Assembly (NCBI GenBank): GCA_958296015.1
Contig: CATQIH010000014.1
Location: 233,728-297,727, forward strand
Length of the DNA: 64,000 nucleotides
Source: Cyclobacteriaceae bacterium
Lineage (GTDB): Bacteria > Bacteroidota > Bacteroidia > Cytophagales > Cyclobacteriaceae
Reading direction: 5' to 3'
The first letter of the stretch is position 1, and every line of letters begins with the position of its first letter. A program made the translations under genes and the position numbers. The notes beneath the pieces were generated by a model, which ran no database searches, was not told where the DNA came from, and saw only the letters and a program-made list of their open reading frames with translations. This document shows positions 19,537 through 29,128 of the stretch, piece by piece.

Positions 19537-19574
19537 ATGTAAAAGAGTATATTATGTTTAACTTGAAGTATATA

Positions 19575-20129
19575 ATGAACATCAAATTTGTATTGATAGG
19601 TTTTGCACTGGCATTTGTAAGTTTCTGCGCCAATGCACAAAATGTTAAGATTGGTTACGCAAGCACTTCCTATATTGTGAGCCAAATGCCTGAAGCTAAA
19701 TCCATAGAGTCAGAACTCCAGGGTTTTCAGAAGCAGCTTTCCAATAAAATCAACGCTACCATGAGCGGATTTCAACAGCAGTTGCAGCAATACCAGGCAG
19801 GTGCAACTACTATGACAGAAGAAGCCCGTGCCAAAAAAGAGCAGGAACTTAGTGAATTGCAGCAGCAAATTCAGAAAGACCAACAAGATGCTCAACTGAA
19901 ACTGCAACAAAAAGAACAGGAACTGTTAGCCCCTGTGTACGACAAAATTCAGGCTGCCATCGATAAGGTAGCAAAAGCAAATAATTATACCCATATTCTA
20001 GCACCTGATGTAGGCGGAAATCCTGTGTTGATCTATGTGAAAGATGAAAAAGAAGCCAATATATCTGACTTGGTATTGAAAGAACTGGGCATCACACCTG
20101 CGCCTTCTAAAGAAGGAGCTAAAAAATAG
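19575..20129 (+). CDS. OmpH/Skp family periplasmic chaperone (copy 2)
   Basis: 184 residues from the ATG at 19575, which starts a textbook signal peptide (MNIKFVLIGFALAFVSFCAN, cleavage after AQ); an ATG seven codons earlier (19554) is an alternative. The mature protein opens NVKIGYASTSYIVSQMPEA and continues with a Gln/Glu/Lys-rich coiled coil. It is a diverged tandem paralogue of the preceding gene, and the last gene of the nadK-to-Skp block before a terminator. Confidence 0.9.
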   Translation: MNIKFVLIGFALAFVSFCANAQNVKIGYASTSYIVSQMPEAKSIESELQGFQKQLSNKINATMSGFQQQLQQYQAGATTMTEEARAKKEQELSELQQQIQKDQQDAQLKLQQKEQELLAPVYDKIQAAIDKVAKANNYTHILAPDVGGNPVLIYVKDEKEANISDLVLKELGITPAPSKEGAKK

Positions 20130-20155
20130 CCATCATCATTGATGCGATTGAAGTA

Positions 20156-20190
20156 AAGAAAGCCAAGCATAAATGCTTGGCTTTCTTGTT
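20156..20190 (+). terminator. terminator ending the bamA-Skp unit
   Basis: A 13-bp perfect inverted repeat (GAAAGCCAAGCAT / ATGCTTGGCTTTC, 20158-20170 and 20173-20185) followed by TTGTT. The T tract is weak but the stem is very strong. Confidence 0.65.
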
Positions 20191-20230
20191 GAGAAGCGAT
20201 GCGTCGCTTCTCCAGGGTATTAAAAAAATA

Positions 20231-21700
20231 TCAAGCGAGGCTCCAGCCTTGTCGATAGTCACGTTTAAGGTATTTATTGGCTTCATCGTTATTGGTAAAT
20301 GCCATTTTTTCTCCATCGTACCGAAGCATCTGCCCTGGTGTATGGAGAGCTACTACGCCTAGTAGCATCGTTTCTGTAAGCTTGCAGGCATATTCAAATG
20401 GGGAACTTGCTTTTTCCTCTCCTTTGATGGCGCGTATCCAGTTCATCTCGTGGGCATCACGGCCTCCTTTGATACGGGTATATTTTTGAGGCACTTTTTC
20501 AGCTTCACTTCTGAGTGATTCGGGATAAATCGTAGGATTTGCGCCATACGTTTCGTTCATCAGAATACCGTTTTCTCCCACAAAAATAACCCCTCCTGTT
20601 GGATCAAGCTTAACCTCATCCGGAAGATGCTCGGGACGCGGAGGCATCAACCCACCATCGTACCAGTGCATATTGACTGCGGGCATAGTGCCGCGTTTAG
20701 GAAAACCATAATGCACCGTAGTAGAAAGCGGATAAGTAGCCAGGTCGTCGCCCTGCCCGCCCCACGGCGTAGAGGTAGCGTTCACCGTTTCCGGATAAGT
20801 GAGGTCGAGTGCCCAGTAAGGATGGTCGATAAGGTGGGCACCCATGTCTCCCAGTGCGCCAACGCCCCAGTCTGCCCAACCCCGCCAGTTGAAAGGATGA
20901 TAAACAGGGTGATAGTCTCTTTTGGGACCGGGTCCCAGAAAAATATCCCATGCCAGATCTTTAGGCATTTTTGGATCAGTGCTGATGGCTTTTGTGATAC
21001 GGTCGCGTACAGCAGCATTGTCCCAACCCAGGTCTTTGGGCAGATCAACAGATTTTTGCGGCCTCGGAATACCCTGTGGCCAGATAGGCCGGTTGGTCCA
21101 GACATGTACTTCGCGTACAGGGCCGATGACACCTGCCTGTATCCATTCGTTGATACGCCGCGCATCATCGCTGGAGTGGCCCTGGTTGCCCATTTGCGTA
21201 ACAACGCCAGTGTCTTTGGCAGTTTTGAGCAGTGTACGGGCTTCGTTTACCGAATGGGTCAAAGGCTTCTGCACATATACATGCTTGCCCATTTTCATGG
21301 CTGTATTGGCAGCTACTGCATGGAAGTGATCGGGCGTTGCTACTACTACGGCATCGATATCCTTGTGCTTGTCGAGCATTTCGCGGAAGTCCTTGTACCA
21401 TTTTGCCTGCTCATACTTTTTCCGAAGTTCGGCACGATTATCGTCACTGACAGACTCCTTCACGCGATTCCAGTCTACATCAGCCAGGGCTACAATATTT
21501 TGGCTAACCAGGTTACTCATATTGCCGGCTCCCATGCCTCCGGCACCGATGGCAGCTACGTTTACCATATCGCTTGGAGCTGTGAAACCCCGGCCTCCTA
21601 ATACATAGCGAGGTACAATCATGAATGAAGCGGCAGACAAAGATGCGCCCTTCAGGAAATCGCGGCGGTGCATATTGCCCTTGTTAGATTGTTTTTTCAT
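20231..21700 (-). CDS. Gfo/Idh/MocA family oxidoreductase with Tat signal
   Basis: 489 residues. The N-terminus carries a twin-arginine signal ([18 protein letters not shown]), so the protein is probably exported folded with its cofactor. A Rossmann motif ([15 protein letters not shown]) follows, then [11 protein letters not shown] and the [14 protein letters not shown] segment of the family's EKP motif. A C-terminal alpha/beta substrate domain contains [12 protein letters not shown]. Bacteroidota have many such exported paralogues acting on sugars or glycan-derived substrates; the substrate here is unknown. It stands alone, converging with the Skp genes. Confidence 0.88.
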   Translation of the reverse strand: MKKQSNKGNMHRRDFLKGASLSAASFMIVPRYVLGGRGFTAPSDMVNVAAIGAGGMGAGNMSNLVSQNIVALADVDWNRVKESVSDDNRAELRKKYEQAKWYKDFREMLDKHKDIDAVVVATPDHFHAVAANTAMKMGKHVYVQKPLTHSVNEARTLLKTAKDTGVVTQMGNQGHSSDDARRINEWIQAGVIGPVREVHVWTNRPIWPQGIPRPQKSVDLPKDLGWDNAAVRDRITKAISTDPKMPKDLAWDIFLGPGPKRDYHPVYHPFNWRGWADWGVGALGDMGAHLIDHPYWALDLTYPETVNATSTPWGGQGDDLATYPLSTTVHYGFPKRGTMPAVNMHWYDGGLMPPRPEHLPDEVKLDPTGGVIFVGENGILMNETYGANPTIYPESLRSEAEKVPQKYTRIKGGRDAHEMNWIRAIKGEEKASSPFEYACKLTETMLLGVVALHTPGQMLRYDGEKMAFTNNDEANKYLKRDYRQGWSLA

Positions 21701-21778
21701 TTAAGGTGAGGTGTAAAATTTGATAACTAAATTGTTTAAGCCCTTAATTTAATACAAATAATGTTTAATGTAAACTAT

Positions 21779-21819
21779 AAAAGCCTGTATACTACGCAGA
21801 CATTGCTAGTAAACAGGCT
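21779..21819 (-). terminator. possible terminator for the minus-strand lipoprotein gene
   Basis: On the minus strand AGCCTGT and ACAGGCT pair across a loop of about 24 bases and run into TTTTATAG. It lies about 70 bases past the lipoprotein stop codon. Confidence 0.45.
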
Positions 21820-21885
21820 CTTTTGAAAATTACTTTCTTTTATAGGTAATGATATTGTTGCTTCCTGAGATCAAATATCACTTCA

Positions 21886-22425
21886 TCATAACCCAAGGAT
21901 TTTTGCATTTACAAAAAAATCTGAGACTATGTCTATAGCTACATCTTTGGATATTGTTTCATCCGTAACTGTTTCTACCCGTAGCAAAAACTTGTCTTTT
22001 TTGATGTAATCCTTCAAATCCTGGTTAGTTGGCTCCAGGGAGATGACGCTACCTGTGTTATTATCAATATTACTCCGGATGGCTACCTGTATCTCATCCA
22101 TCCCTTCAGCATTAATATAGACAGTAATAGATTTCAAAAAACTGAATGTTTGTTCTTCTGGCGAACTAATAGTGAGTATTAGGTCTGTGAGCCTAATCTC
22201 TTCTATCATATCTTTTCTGGTATCATTAACAGCAAACTGAGATTCGGCATTGGTTTTCATATCTGGTGTCTTTAGCATGATAGGGAAATCCAGGATGGTG
22301 CTTTTAGGTACGGTCACCGCACTCCTATATTTCATATTAAACTCTGTAAATTTCTCAATATCCTGACAACCTGTTATAACTACATACAGGCTCAACAGCA
22401 GTAAAGTTATTTTTCTCATGCTCAT
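21886..22425 (-). CDS. hypothetical lipoprotein
   Basis: 179 residues. The N-terminus MSMRKITLLLLSLYVVITGC is a type II signal peptide with a lipobox ending at Cys20. The mature part has no motif I recognise; it is rich in beta-type stretches and contains IEEIRLTDLILTISSPEEQ. It stands alone between two terminator/AT-rich regions. Start 2 codons later (MRKIT) is equally possible. Function unknown. Confidence 0.7.
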   Translation of the reverse strand: MSMRKITLLLLSLYVVITGCQDIEKFTEFNMKYRSAVTVPKSTILDFPIMLKTPDMKTNAESQFAVNDTRKDMIEEIRLTDLILTISSPEEQTFSFLKSITVYINAEGMDEIQVAIRSNIDNNTGSVISLEPTNQDLKDYIKKDKFLLRVETVTDETISKDVAIDIVSDFFVNAKILGL

Positions 22426-23135
22426 TTTTTTAGGCCAAGGTACTCAATGCCAGCAACCAAAGAGCTTTCTATTTTGAGTTTACCTTACATCTGTATCTTA
22501 ACTTGAGATAGGAATAAGAAGGATTATTGCAGATAGCTAGAAAACAGGAGTACTTCCTGGTAGAATCAGCAATTTGATCGATGAGAAAGGTCACATCTTC
22601 TCACATAAGTTCCCCAATCTTTGCTAAATGATAAGATGAAACAAATGAAGAAATAGAAACAGTAAATATTATAATAAAAGGTATTAAACCCCAGGGTAGA
22701 ACCCTGGACCCATTTTTCCGAGGCAGAGCCTCGGGGAATTAGACCACTAATGATTAAATTTTTGTTAAAGTTAAAATTGCAGAATAAAGTTTTTAATAAG
22801 CTATATTTTTATCTATTTTATATCTTATATATTGTTATTATTAATATAATATTTTAATATTACATCTGTTATGGTATCTTTTATTAATAAGTACTATTAC
22901 AGCAAGCTTATAGTATAATATATGCTAAATACCATATAAAATATTAAAGGTAGTCAGAAAGGTAATTTATAATTTCCCTCTGTTTTACCTAAGACCGTTT
23001 AATTTTATTTGTTTTGTGTATATCGGAACGGTTTTTGAAATTCTATTAATAGTATTATACTTTTTACATACAATTTTACGTATATATTAATAGTAAATAG
23101 CTTTTTAAAATAAAAGCAATAAAAACAACAGAATA
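22426..23135. other. 710-base gene-free AT-rich region
   Basis: No credible coding frame on either strand. It holds the hairpin pair at 22691-22734 and a long, very AT-rich tract (about 22740-23130). A short CCGTT/AACGG inverted repeat occurs at 22995-23031. It presumably contains the promoter of the DUF2383 gene, but no TAnnTTTG box could be assigned with confidence. Confidence 0.6.
22691..22734. repeat. paired hairpins with identical AGA loops
   Basis: Two inverted repeats lie 10 bases apart: CCAGGGT-AGA-ACCCTGG (22691-22707) and CCGAGGC-AGA-GCCTCGG (22718-22734). Each has a perfect 7-bp stem and the same three-base loop although the stem sequences differ. The pair is GC-rich inside an AT-rich desert, as in REP-like elements. 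Confidence 0.7.
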
Positions 23136-23594
23136 ATGAACAAAAAATCAGAAGTAGTAAGTACCTTAAATAACTTGCTGGAAAAAAATTGTGATTCTAA
23201 GAGAGGGTATCAAAAAATAGCTGAAGACGTAGATCAGCCTACTCTAAAAGGATGGTTAATGAGTTTGGCTGAACAAAGAGAGAACTTTAAAAAATCTATT
23301 AAAGAAGAAATCAGATTCCTGGGAGGTGAACCTATCATATCCCGCCAGGTTTCCGGTCCTATACAAGAAGCGTTTGAAAACTCTGAAATACTTTTCATTT
23401 TAAACAATGTAGATATTACCCTTACTAATTGTCTAAAATATGAACTACAAATATTAGACGAATATAGTAAAATTCTTCGTCAGCAAACTGTACTTCCTTC
23501 TACTATCAATCTTGTTATTGGCCAGCAGGAAAATGTAAAGGTTGCTTTATCCGACCTCAAAGTAATGGTCACTGACCCAAGTCTGAGCCTTTAA
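23136..23594 (+). CDS. PA2169-type four-helix protein (DUF2383)
   Basis: 152 residues, predicted all-helical. The sequence (VVSTLNNLLEKNCDSKRGYQ, LKGWLMSLAEQRENFKKSIK) matches the ferritin-like DUF2383/PA2169 family, small proteins often induced by stress but of unknown biochemical role. Codon use is more AT-rich than the neighbours. It is a single-gene unit between a long AT-rich upstream region and a terminator. Confidence 0.75.
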   Translation: MNKKSEVVSTLNNLLEKNCDSKRGYQKIAEDVDQPTLKGWLMSLAEQRENFKKSIKEEIRFLGGEPIISRQVSGPIQEAFENSEILFILNNVDITLTNCLKYELQILDEYSKILRQQTVLPSTINLVIGQQENVKVALSDLKVMVTDPSLSL

Positions 23595-23613
23595 TCCAGG
23601 CTTTCCTTAAAGC

Positions 23614-23655
23614 AAAAAAGCCAGTTATGAATTATATTATAGCTGGCTTTTTCTG
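23614..23655 (+). terminator. rho-independent terminator after the DUF2383 gene
   Basis: AAAAAGCCAG and CTGGCTTTTT (10 bp) pair, extended by TAT/ATA across an AT-rich loop. The stem runs directly into its own T tract. Confidence 0.75.
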
Positions 23656-23760
23656 TTGGAAGCTTTTTATATCGTTTCCCATACTTCCTTGCCAGAACGC
23701 TTTTTAGTGTTTTGCACCACAGTTCGCAAACAAGCAAGTATGATGTGTAGTTTAATTAAT

Positions 23761-24129
23761 ATGAATCTAATAGGTAATATACTCTGGATTATTTTTGGTG
23801 GCTTTATCACAGCTATAGAATACCTGGTGGCAGGTGTGTTGATGTGCCTTACCATTGTAGGCATTCCCTTTGGTATTCAATCGTTTAAACTGGCAGTAGC
23901 AGGCCTGTTTCCTTTTGGAAAAGAGGTGAAAAATAATGAGAATACCGGATCAGGCATGTCTACGTTGCTAAATGTCTTGTGGATATTGCTGGGAGGTTTC
24001 TGGATTACCCTCACACATCTGATACTGGGCCTTGCCCTGTGCGTCACCATCATCGGTATTCCCTTTGGCTTGCAGCATTTCAAGTTGATGAAGCTTAGCT
24101 TTACTCCTTTTGGCTACGACTTTGACTAA
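23761..24129 (+). CDS. YccF domain membrane protein
   Basis: 122 residues from the ATG at 23761 (MNLIGNILWIIFGGFITAIE); the frame extends 35 codons upstream but without membrane-protein character. It contains two copies of the YccF repeat: a hydrophobic pair ending CLTIVGIPFGIQSFKLA and again CVTIIGIPFGLQHFKLM, about 70 residues apart. YccF proteins are small inner-membrane proteins of unknown function. Confidence 0.85.
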   Translation: MNLIGNILWIIFGGFITAIEYLVAGVLMCLTIVGIPFGIQSFKLAVAGLFPFGKEVKNNENTGSGMSTLLNVLWILLGGFWITLTHLILGLALCVTIIGIPFGLQHFKLMKLSFTPFGYDFD

Positions 24130-24162
24130 ATAATAGTGCTTTTGCTTTAAATAGATTTAAGA

Positions 24163-25137
24163 TCAGTCCACTTTGATGCCGATTTCTTTCCATGCAAGTG
24201 CACTGGAACCCAGCACAGCAGCATTTCTGTCTTCGAGTGCAGAAGGCAATATCACTACTTTGTCTCTGAACACCTGAAACATGTATTGCTCCATGTATGC
24301 CTTAGTTGGCTTAAACAGCAGGTCACCTGCTTTTGCCAGCCCTCCCAGCAGAAATATAGCTTCAGGACTAAAAATAGCCACCATATCTGATAGTTTCTGA
24401 CCAAGCAGGCGGCTCGTTTCTTCAAAAGCTGCACAGGCAATAGGATCACCTTTCAACGCTTGCTCGGTGATCATGGCGGCTGTCAGCTGGTTGTAGCTTA
24501 TATCCCGGAGCGGGCTTTCGGCATTCATATCGGCTAATAGCCTGAAAGTGGTTCTTTTGATACCCGTAGCTGATACATACGCCTCTAGGCACCCTTTGCG
24601 ACCCAAGCCACATACTCTCCCTTCCGGATCTTGTAGTATATGCCCCATTTCGCCAGCAAACCCATCATTACCATAGATAAGTTCTCCATTGGCTACAAAG
24701 CCACTTCCCAGACCGGTACCCAGGGTAACCATGATAAAGTTTTTCATGTTGCGTGCTCCGCCATAGATCATCTCTCCGATAGCGGCTGCATTAGCATCAT
24801 TGGTCAATACCATCGGCACATCGTAGTAACGCTTGAAGAGCTTTACCAAATCTACAATTCCCTGAAAAGACAGGTTAGGTGCATATTCAATAGTACCTGT
24901 AAAGTAATTGCCATTAGGTGCTCCGATGCCTACGCCTACAATGTTAAGGTCTTCCTGGATTTGCTCTCGCAATACTTCTATTTCTTTGTACAGGTATTTG
25001 AGAAAAGCATCCACATCACCCGGAGGAGTTTTTACAGTAGAAATAGAAGTTTCACCATACATGTTTCCTTCTTTGTCTACAAAACCAAACTTCGTGTTGG
25101 TACCACCTATGTCTATGCCGAGCGCAACGTCTTTCAT
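24163..25137 (-). CDS. ROK family sugar kinase (glucokinase-like)
   Basis: 324 residues. The ATP-binding motif GIDIGGTNTKFGFV opens the protein; TNDANAAAIGEMIYGG and VTLGTGLGSGFVANG are ROK signatures. The zinc site reads CGLGRKGCLE, so the middle Cys of the usual CxCGxxGC is Leu. Probable substrate glucose or a related sugar, phosphorylated in the cytoplasm. It lies 47 bases downstream of the SMP-30 gene on the same strand, suggesting a small sugar-use unit. Confidence 0.88.
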   Translation of the reverse strand: MKDVALGIDIGGTNTKFGFVDKEGNMYGETSISTVKTPPGDVDAFLKYLYKEIEVLREQIQEDLNIVGVGIGAPNGNYFTGTIEYAPNLSFQGIVDLVKLFKRYYDVPMVLTNDANAAAIGEMIYGGARNMKNFIMVTLGTGLGSGFVANGELIYGNDGFAGEMGHILQDPEGRVCGLGRKGCLEAYVSATGIKRTTFRLLADMNAESPLRDISYNQLTAAMITEQALKGDPIACAAFEETSRLLGQKLSDMVAIFSPEAIFLLGGLAKAGDLLFKPTKAYMEQYMFQVFRDKVVILPSALEDRNAAVLGSSALAWKEIGIKVD

Positions 25138-25184
25138 AATTATCCTATTATATTCTTACAAAATTATACATAATTCGGCGAATG

Positions 25185-26255
25185 CTAAAGTTTATCCATT
25201 TTAAGGTTTAACCTTAGCAGATAGTTACTAGCCGTAATGTACAGGGCGGTTTCATTGCTATTAAAGGCACAGTTGGCAGCTGGCACTTCTGTTTTGATGG
25301 TGCCAATGTGTTTGCCTGCTGTGGTAAGTATCCAGATGCCTCCCGGACCTGTAGCAAAAAGGTACCCCTTGCTATGTATCTTTAGTCCATCAGGCAGACC
25401 TTTAGCTGTTTTTGCCTCATGAGTAGCATTGTAAAACACGCGGCCATTCTCTATATCACCATTCTTTTTGATATCATAAGCCATCCAGACGGCGTTTTCC
25501 GAGTCTGAATTTGCTACATACAAGGTTTCTCCACTAGCAGAGACTGCTATGCCATTGGGTCTGCTTAGTTTTTTGGTGAGCAGGTGCAGGGTACTGTCTC
25601 CTGCGTCGAACCGGTACACTCCCTGAAAATCCAGTTCTTTGTCAGGGCTATCCATACCGCCTGGCAATCCATAGGGGGGGTCTGTAAAGTAGAGGTCTCC
25701 GTTGCTCATATAGATCAGGTCGTTAGGGCTGTTGAACCTTTTGCCTTCATAAGCATCAACAATAGTATCGTATATAGCCTTCGGCTGGGTGAGAGGTGCT
25801 TCCATGCGGGCAATGCACCGGTTGCCATGCTGACATAATACCAACTTTCCATTTCTGTCTAATGTCAAGCCATTCGACCCAGGTTCTTTACTTTCGGAGG
25901 AAGTACCAGTAAAGCCGGAAGGATCGAGATAAAGCGTGGTACTATCGCCTTCTTTCCATTTGTATATTTTGTTGTTAACCACATCTGAAAAGAGTAGATA
26001 ATTATCCTGAGGTATCCATACCGGCCCTTCGCTCCAGCCAAACCCTTCAGCCAGTATCTCCAACCGTGCGGTTGTATCCAGCAACTGATCCAGCTCAGCA
26101 TCAAGGCGTTCTATACTTCCTATCTTCTGGTAAGAAACGTGCTCCGGAGTATCCTGAAGTATATTTTCCAAGTTGTTGTTGCCTGTACTACTTGACGAAT
26201 CGCAAGCAAAAAAACAGACTGGTAACAGCAAAAATAGGACGATGCGTGCCGTCAT
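25185..26255 (-). CDS. SMP-30/gluconolactonase-like lipoprotein
   Basis: 356 residues. The N-terminus MTARIVLFLLLPVCFFAC ends in a lipobox Cys followed by a Ser-rich linker, so it is probably a surface or periplasmic lipoprotein. The beta-propeller shows AEGFGWSEGPVWIPQDNYLL, RFNSPNDLIYMSNGDLYFTD and KKLSRPNGIAVSASGETLYV, which match SMP-30/gluconolactonase (Asn/Asp metal ligands). It would hydrolyse sugar lactones upstream of the adjacent ROK kinase. Confidence 0.85.
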   Translation of the reverse strand: MTARIVLFLLLPVCFFACDSSSSTGNNNLENILQDTPEHVSYQKIGSIERLDAELDQLLDTTARLEILAEGFGWSEGPVWIPQDNYLLFSDVVNNKIYKWKEGDSTTLYLDPSGFTGTSSESKEPGSNGLTLDRNGKLVLCQHGNRCIARMEAPLTQPKAIYDTIVDAYEGKRFNSPNDLIYMSNGDLYFTDPPYGLPGGMDSPDKELDFQGVYRFDAGDSTLHLLTKKLSRPNGIAVSASGETLYVANSDSENAVWMAYDIKKNGDIENGRVFYNATHEAKTAKGLPDGLKIHSKGYLFATGPGGIWILTTAGKHIGTIKTEVPAANCAFNSNETALYITASNYLLRLNLKMDKL

Positions 26256-26452
26256 CTTGTTTTGAGGTTGTTTTGGTAAATCTACAGGATGCGGTTCCCT
26301 ATCACAAGTCCAGGTAGATAAATTATCAGTTAAATAATAAGATCATCCTAAATATATTTATATGCTTTTAAAAACGTTTAACGATATGATCCTTTTTTTA
26401 AACAGATTGAAAAACAAATGGTTAGATTACCATATACGAAATCCGGATTGCT

Positions 26453-27931
26453 ATGAAAATTTTGCTCACAGGAGCCAATGGCTATATTGGTATGCGTTTG
26501 TTGCCGGTGCTGATCAGCAATGAGCATGAAGTAGTTTGTCTGGTACGCGATAAACGCCGCATAAAAATAGACAAAGCTATTGAAAATAGTTTGGAAATTT
26601 TTGAAGCAGACCTGCTTAAAGAAGAAACCCTCAGAAATATGCCGGAAGATATTGATGCCGCTTACTACTTGGTGCACTCGATGGGCAGTTCTTCCAAATT
26701 TGAAGCGTTGGAAATTACAGCTGCTAATAATTTTGTACATGCGCTGCAACGCACCAAATGCAAGCATGTGGTTTATCTGAGTGGTATTGTCAACGATCAG
26801 CACTTGTCAAAACATTTGCAATCCAGAAAGAATGTAGAAGCCATTTTGCTCAAAAGCCAAATACCTACAACCGTGCTCCGGGCAGCCATCATCATTGGCT
26901 CTGGCAGCGCCTCTTTTGAGATCATCCGCGATCTGGTAGAAAAACTTCCGGTGATGGTGGCTCCCAAATGGCTAAGAACAAGGTGTCAGCCTATTGCACT
27001 GCGTAATGTGCTGCAATACCTGGACGGCGTTTTGCTAAAAGAAGCTGCTTATAACAAAGTCTACGACATAGGTGGTCCTGATATCCTTACCTACAAGGAA
27101 ATGCTGCTCCGTTTTGCACAAGTGAGGGGACTAAGAAGGCACATCATTACTGTGCCCGTTTTGTCGCCTCACATTTCGTCTTTGTGGCTTTATTTTATCA
27201 CCAACACTTCTTTTTTTCTGGCAAAAAGCCTGGTAGACAGCATGAAGAACGAAGTAGTAGTGCAGCATCGTAGTATAGCGGATGTAGTGCAAATAGAAGA
27301 GCTTATTTCTTACAAAGAAGCAGTAGCAAGGGCATTTCAGCGTATCGGGCAAAATGAGGTTGTATCTAGTTGGAAAGATTCTCTGAATGGCACGCGTATC
27401 GGCATCGATTTGTTTGAGCATATAAAAGTACCAGAATATGGCATTTATGACGATGTTCGAAAAATGGCTTTCAGTAAACCCAGAGAACAGGTGATTGAGA
27501 ACATATGGAGTATCGGGGGAAAAAGAGGCTGGTACTATCTTGGATTTTTATGGGAAGTAAGGGGTTTTTTAGATAAACTTGTAGGAGGTGTGGGCTTGAG
27601 AAGAGGACGCAGAAGCGAAAACGAACTCCTGGCAGGCGACGCGCTGGACTTCTGGCGAGTGCTGGTGGCAGACAAAGCCGAAGGGCGATTGTTGTTGTTT
27701 GCTGAAATGAAGCTACCAGGTGAGGCGTGGCTGGAATTTAAGGTTATCAGTGAAAATGAACAGTGCTATTTACTGCAAACTGCTACTTACCGTCCACATG
27801 GACTGGCGGGCCGGTTGTATTGGTGGTCTGTGTTTCCATTTCACGGATTCATATTTCCGGGTATGGCGAAGCGCATCATTTGCTTTGAGGAAAAGGAGCA
27901 GAAGATAGAAAAGCAACAAGAAATAGCCTGA
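26453..27931 (+). CDS. NAD(P)-binding SDR with DUF2867 C-terminal domain
   Basis: 492 residues. An atypical SDR domain (LLTGANGYIGMRLLPVL to about residue 300, with DAAYYLVHSMGSSSKF) is followed by a DUF2867 domain (about 330-480, YLGFLWEVRGFLDKLVGGVG). This two-domain protein is widespread in Bacteroidota; the reaction is unknown. It diverges from the SMP-30 gene and is followed 45 bases later by a FAD oxidoreductase. Confidence 0.82.
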   Translation: MKILLTGANGYIGMRLLPVLISNEHEVVCLVRDKRRIKIDKAIENSLEIFEADLLKEETLRNMPEDIDAAYYLVHSMGSSSKFEALEITAANNFVHALQRTKCKHVVYLSGIVNDQHLSKHLQSRKNVEAILLKSQIPTTVLRAAIIIGSGSASFEIIRDLVEKLPVMVAPKWLRTRCQPIALRNVLQYLDGVLLKEAAYNKVYDIGGPDILTYKEMLLRFAQVRGLRRHIITVPVLSPHISSLWLYFITNTSFFLAKSLVDSMKNEVVVQHRSIADVVQIEELISYKEAVARAFQRIGQNEVVSSWKDSLNGTRIGIDLFEHIKVPEYGIYDDVRKMAFSKPREQVIENIWSIGGKRGWYYLGFLWEVRGFLDKLVGGVGLRRGRRSENELLAGDALDFWRVLVADKAEGRLLLFAEMKLPGEAWLEFKVISENEQCYLLQTATYRPHGLAGRLYWWSVFPFHGFIFPGMAKRIICFEEKEQKIEKQQEIA

Positions 27932-27976
27932 TATGGCATCAATAAAAAAATTTTTGGTATCAAATTCATCAAATCA

Positions 27977-29095
27977 TTGCAGAAGGATGTCATTATCATT
28001 GGTGGTGGGCTGGCAGGCCTGATCAACGCCATACAACTGGCAGATGCCGGTCTGGAAGTGTTGCTCATCGAGCGTAAGTCTTATCCATACCATAAAGTAT
28101 GCGGAGAATATATTTCCAACGAAGTAGTGCCTTTTCTGCAATCTATAGATGCCTATCCCGTAGCGCAAAACCCGTCGGCTATCAGGCATTTTATGCTGAG
28201 TTCCTGCACAGGAAGCAATGTAAAAATGCCCCTGGACCTGGGCGGGTTTGGCATCAGCCGCTATACGTTGGATCAATTTTTATATGAACGGGCCAAAAGG
28301 GCAGGAGCGGAGTTTCGCCTGGATACACAAGTACAGGATGTAAGCTATGTCAATGGAGTTTTTGAGGTTTTGCTGTCCCAGGAAGAAAAAATTACAGCCC
28401 AGTTGGTCATTGGTGCTTATGGCAAAAGATCGCGGCTGGATAAAAACCTGGAAAGGGATTTTATCAACCATAAATCACCTTATATTGGTGTCAAATATCA
28501 TATTAAAACGGATTTTCCGAACGATTATATTGCGTTGCACAATTTTCAGGGAGGCTACTGTGGCATTAGCTGTGTAGAAGATGAAAGGTACAACTTGTGC
28601 TACCTGGGTTCGCGCCATGTGCTTAGAAAATACGGCAGCATACAGGCGATGGAGGAGGCGGTACTCTGCAAAAATCCTTTCTTGAAGGAGATATTTGACA
28701 ATGCCACCTTTTTGTTTGATAAGCCGGAAGTAATCAACGAGATTTCTTTCGCTCCCAAAAAACCGGTAGAACAACACATCCTGATGTCGGGCGATACTGC
28801 CGGGCTGATCACTCCGCTTTGTGGCAACGGGATGGCGATGGCTATTCATTCGGCAAAGATACTGTCAGAATCAATCATCAGGTACTACCGCACTGGCCAC
28901 TTCGATAGAAATGTGCTGGAAGAAACGTACAGCAGGCAGTGGTACAAGTTGTTTGCTACACGCCTTTGGGTAGGTCGGCATACGCAAAAGCTGTTTGGCA
29001 GTACTTACACTTCCTCTGTAGGTGTGCAGGTATTGAAGAGAATGCCTTTTGTAGGACGGCAACTGATGCAGCTTACACATGGGCAACCTTTCTGA
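27977..29095 (+). CDS. FAD-dependent oxidoreductase, geranylgeranyl-reductase-like
   Basis: 372 residues from a TTG start at 27977; no ATG or GTG lies between the previous in-frame stop and the dinucleotide-binding motif VIIIGGGLAGLINAI. HKVCGEYISNEVVPFL and SGDTAGLITPLCGNGMAMAI are typical of the geranylgeranyl reductase/UbiH-like group, which reduces or oxidises isoprenoid and polyketide lipids. It is probably co-transcribed with the SDR and the small membrane protein downstream. The substrate is unknown. Confidence 0.82.
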   Translation: MQKDVIIIGGGLAGLINAIQLADAGLEVLLIERKSYPYHKVCGEYISNEVVPFLQSIDAYPVAQNPSAIRHFMLSSCTGSNVKMPLDLGGFGISRYTLDQFLYERAKRAGAEFRLDTQVQDVSYVNGVFEVLLSQEEKITAQLVIGAYGKRSRLDKNLERDFINHKSPYIGVKYHIKTDFPNDYIALHNFQGGYCGISCVEDERYNLCYLGSRHVLRKYGSIQAMEEAVLCKNPFLKEIFDNATFLFDKPEVINEISFAPKKPVEQHILMSGDTAGLITPLCGNGMAMAIHSAKILSESIIRYYRTGHFDRNVLEETYSRQWYKLFATRLWVGRHTQKLFGSTYTSSVGVQVLKRMPFVGRQLMQLTHGQPF

Positions 29096-29128
29096 AACAT
29101 TCACCACAAAGTATAGCTTATAGATACT

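Noticed and set aside
20627..21601. 324-codon plus-strand frame opposite the Gfo/Idh/MocA gene
   Set aside because: Antisense shadow of a well-supported gene; no signal peptide, domain or protein-like composition.
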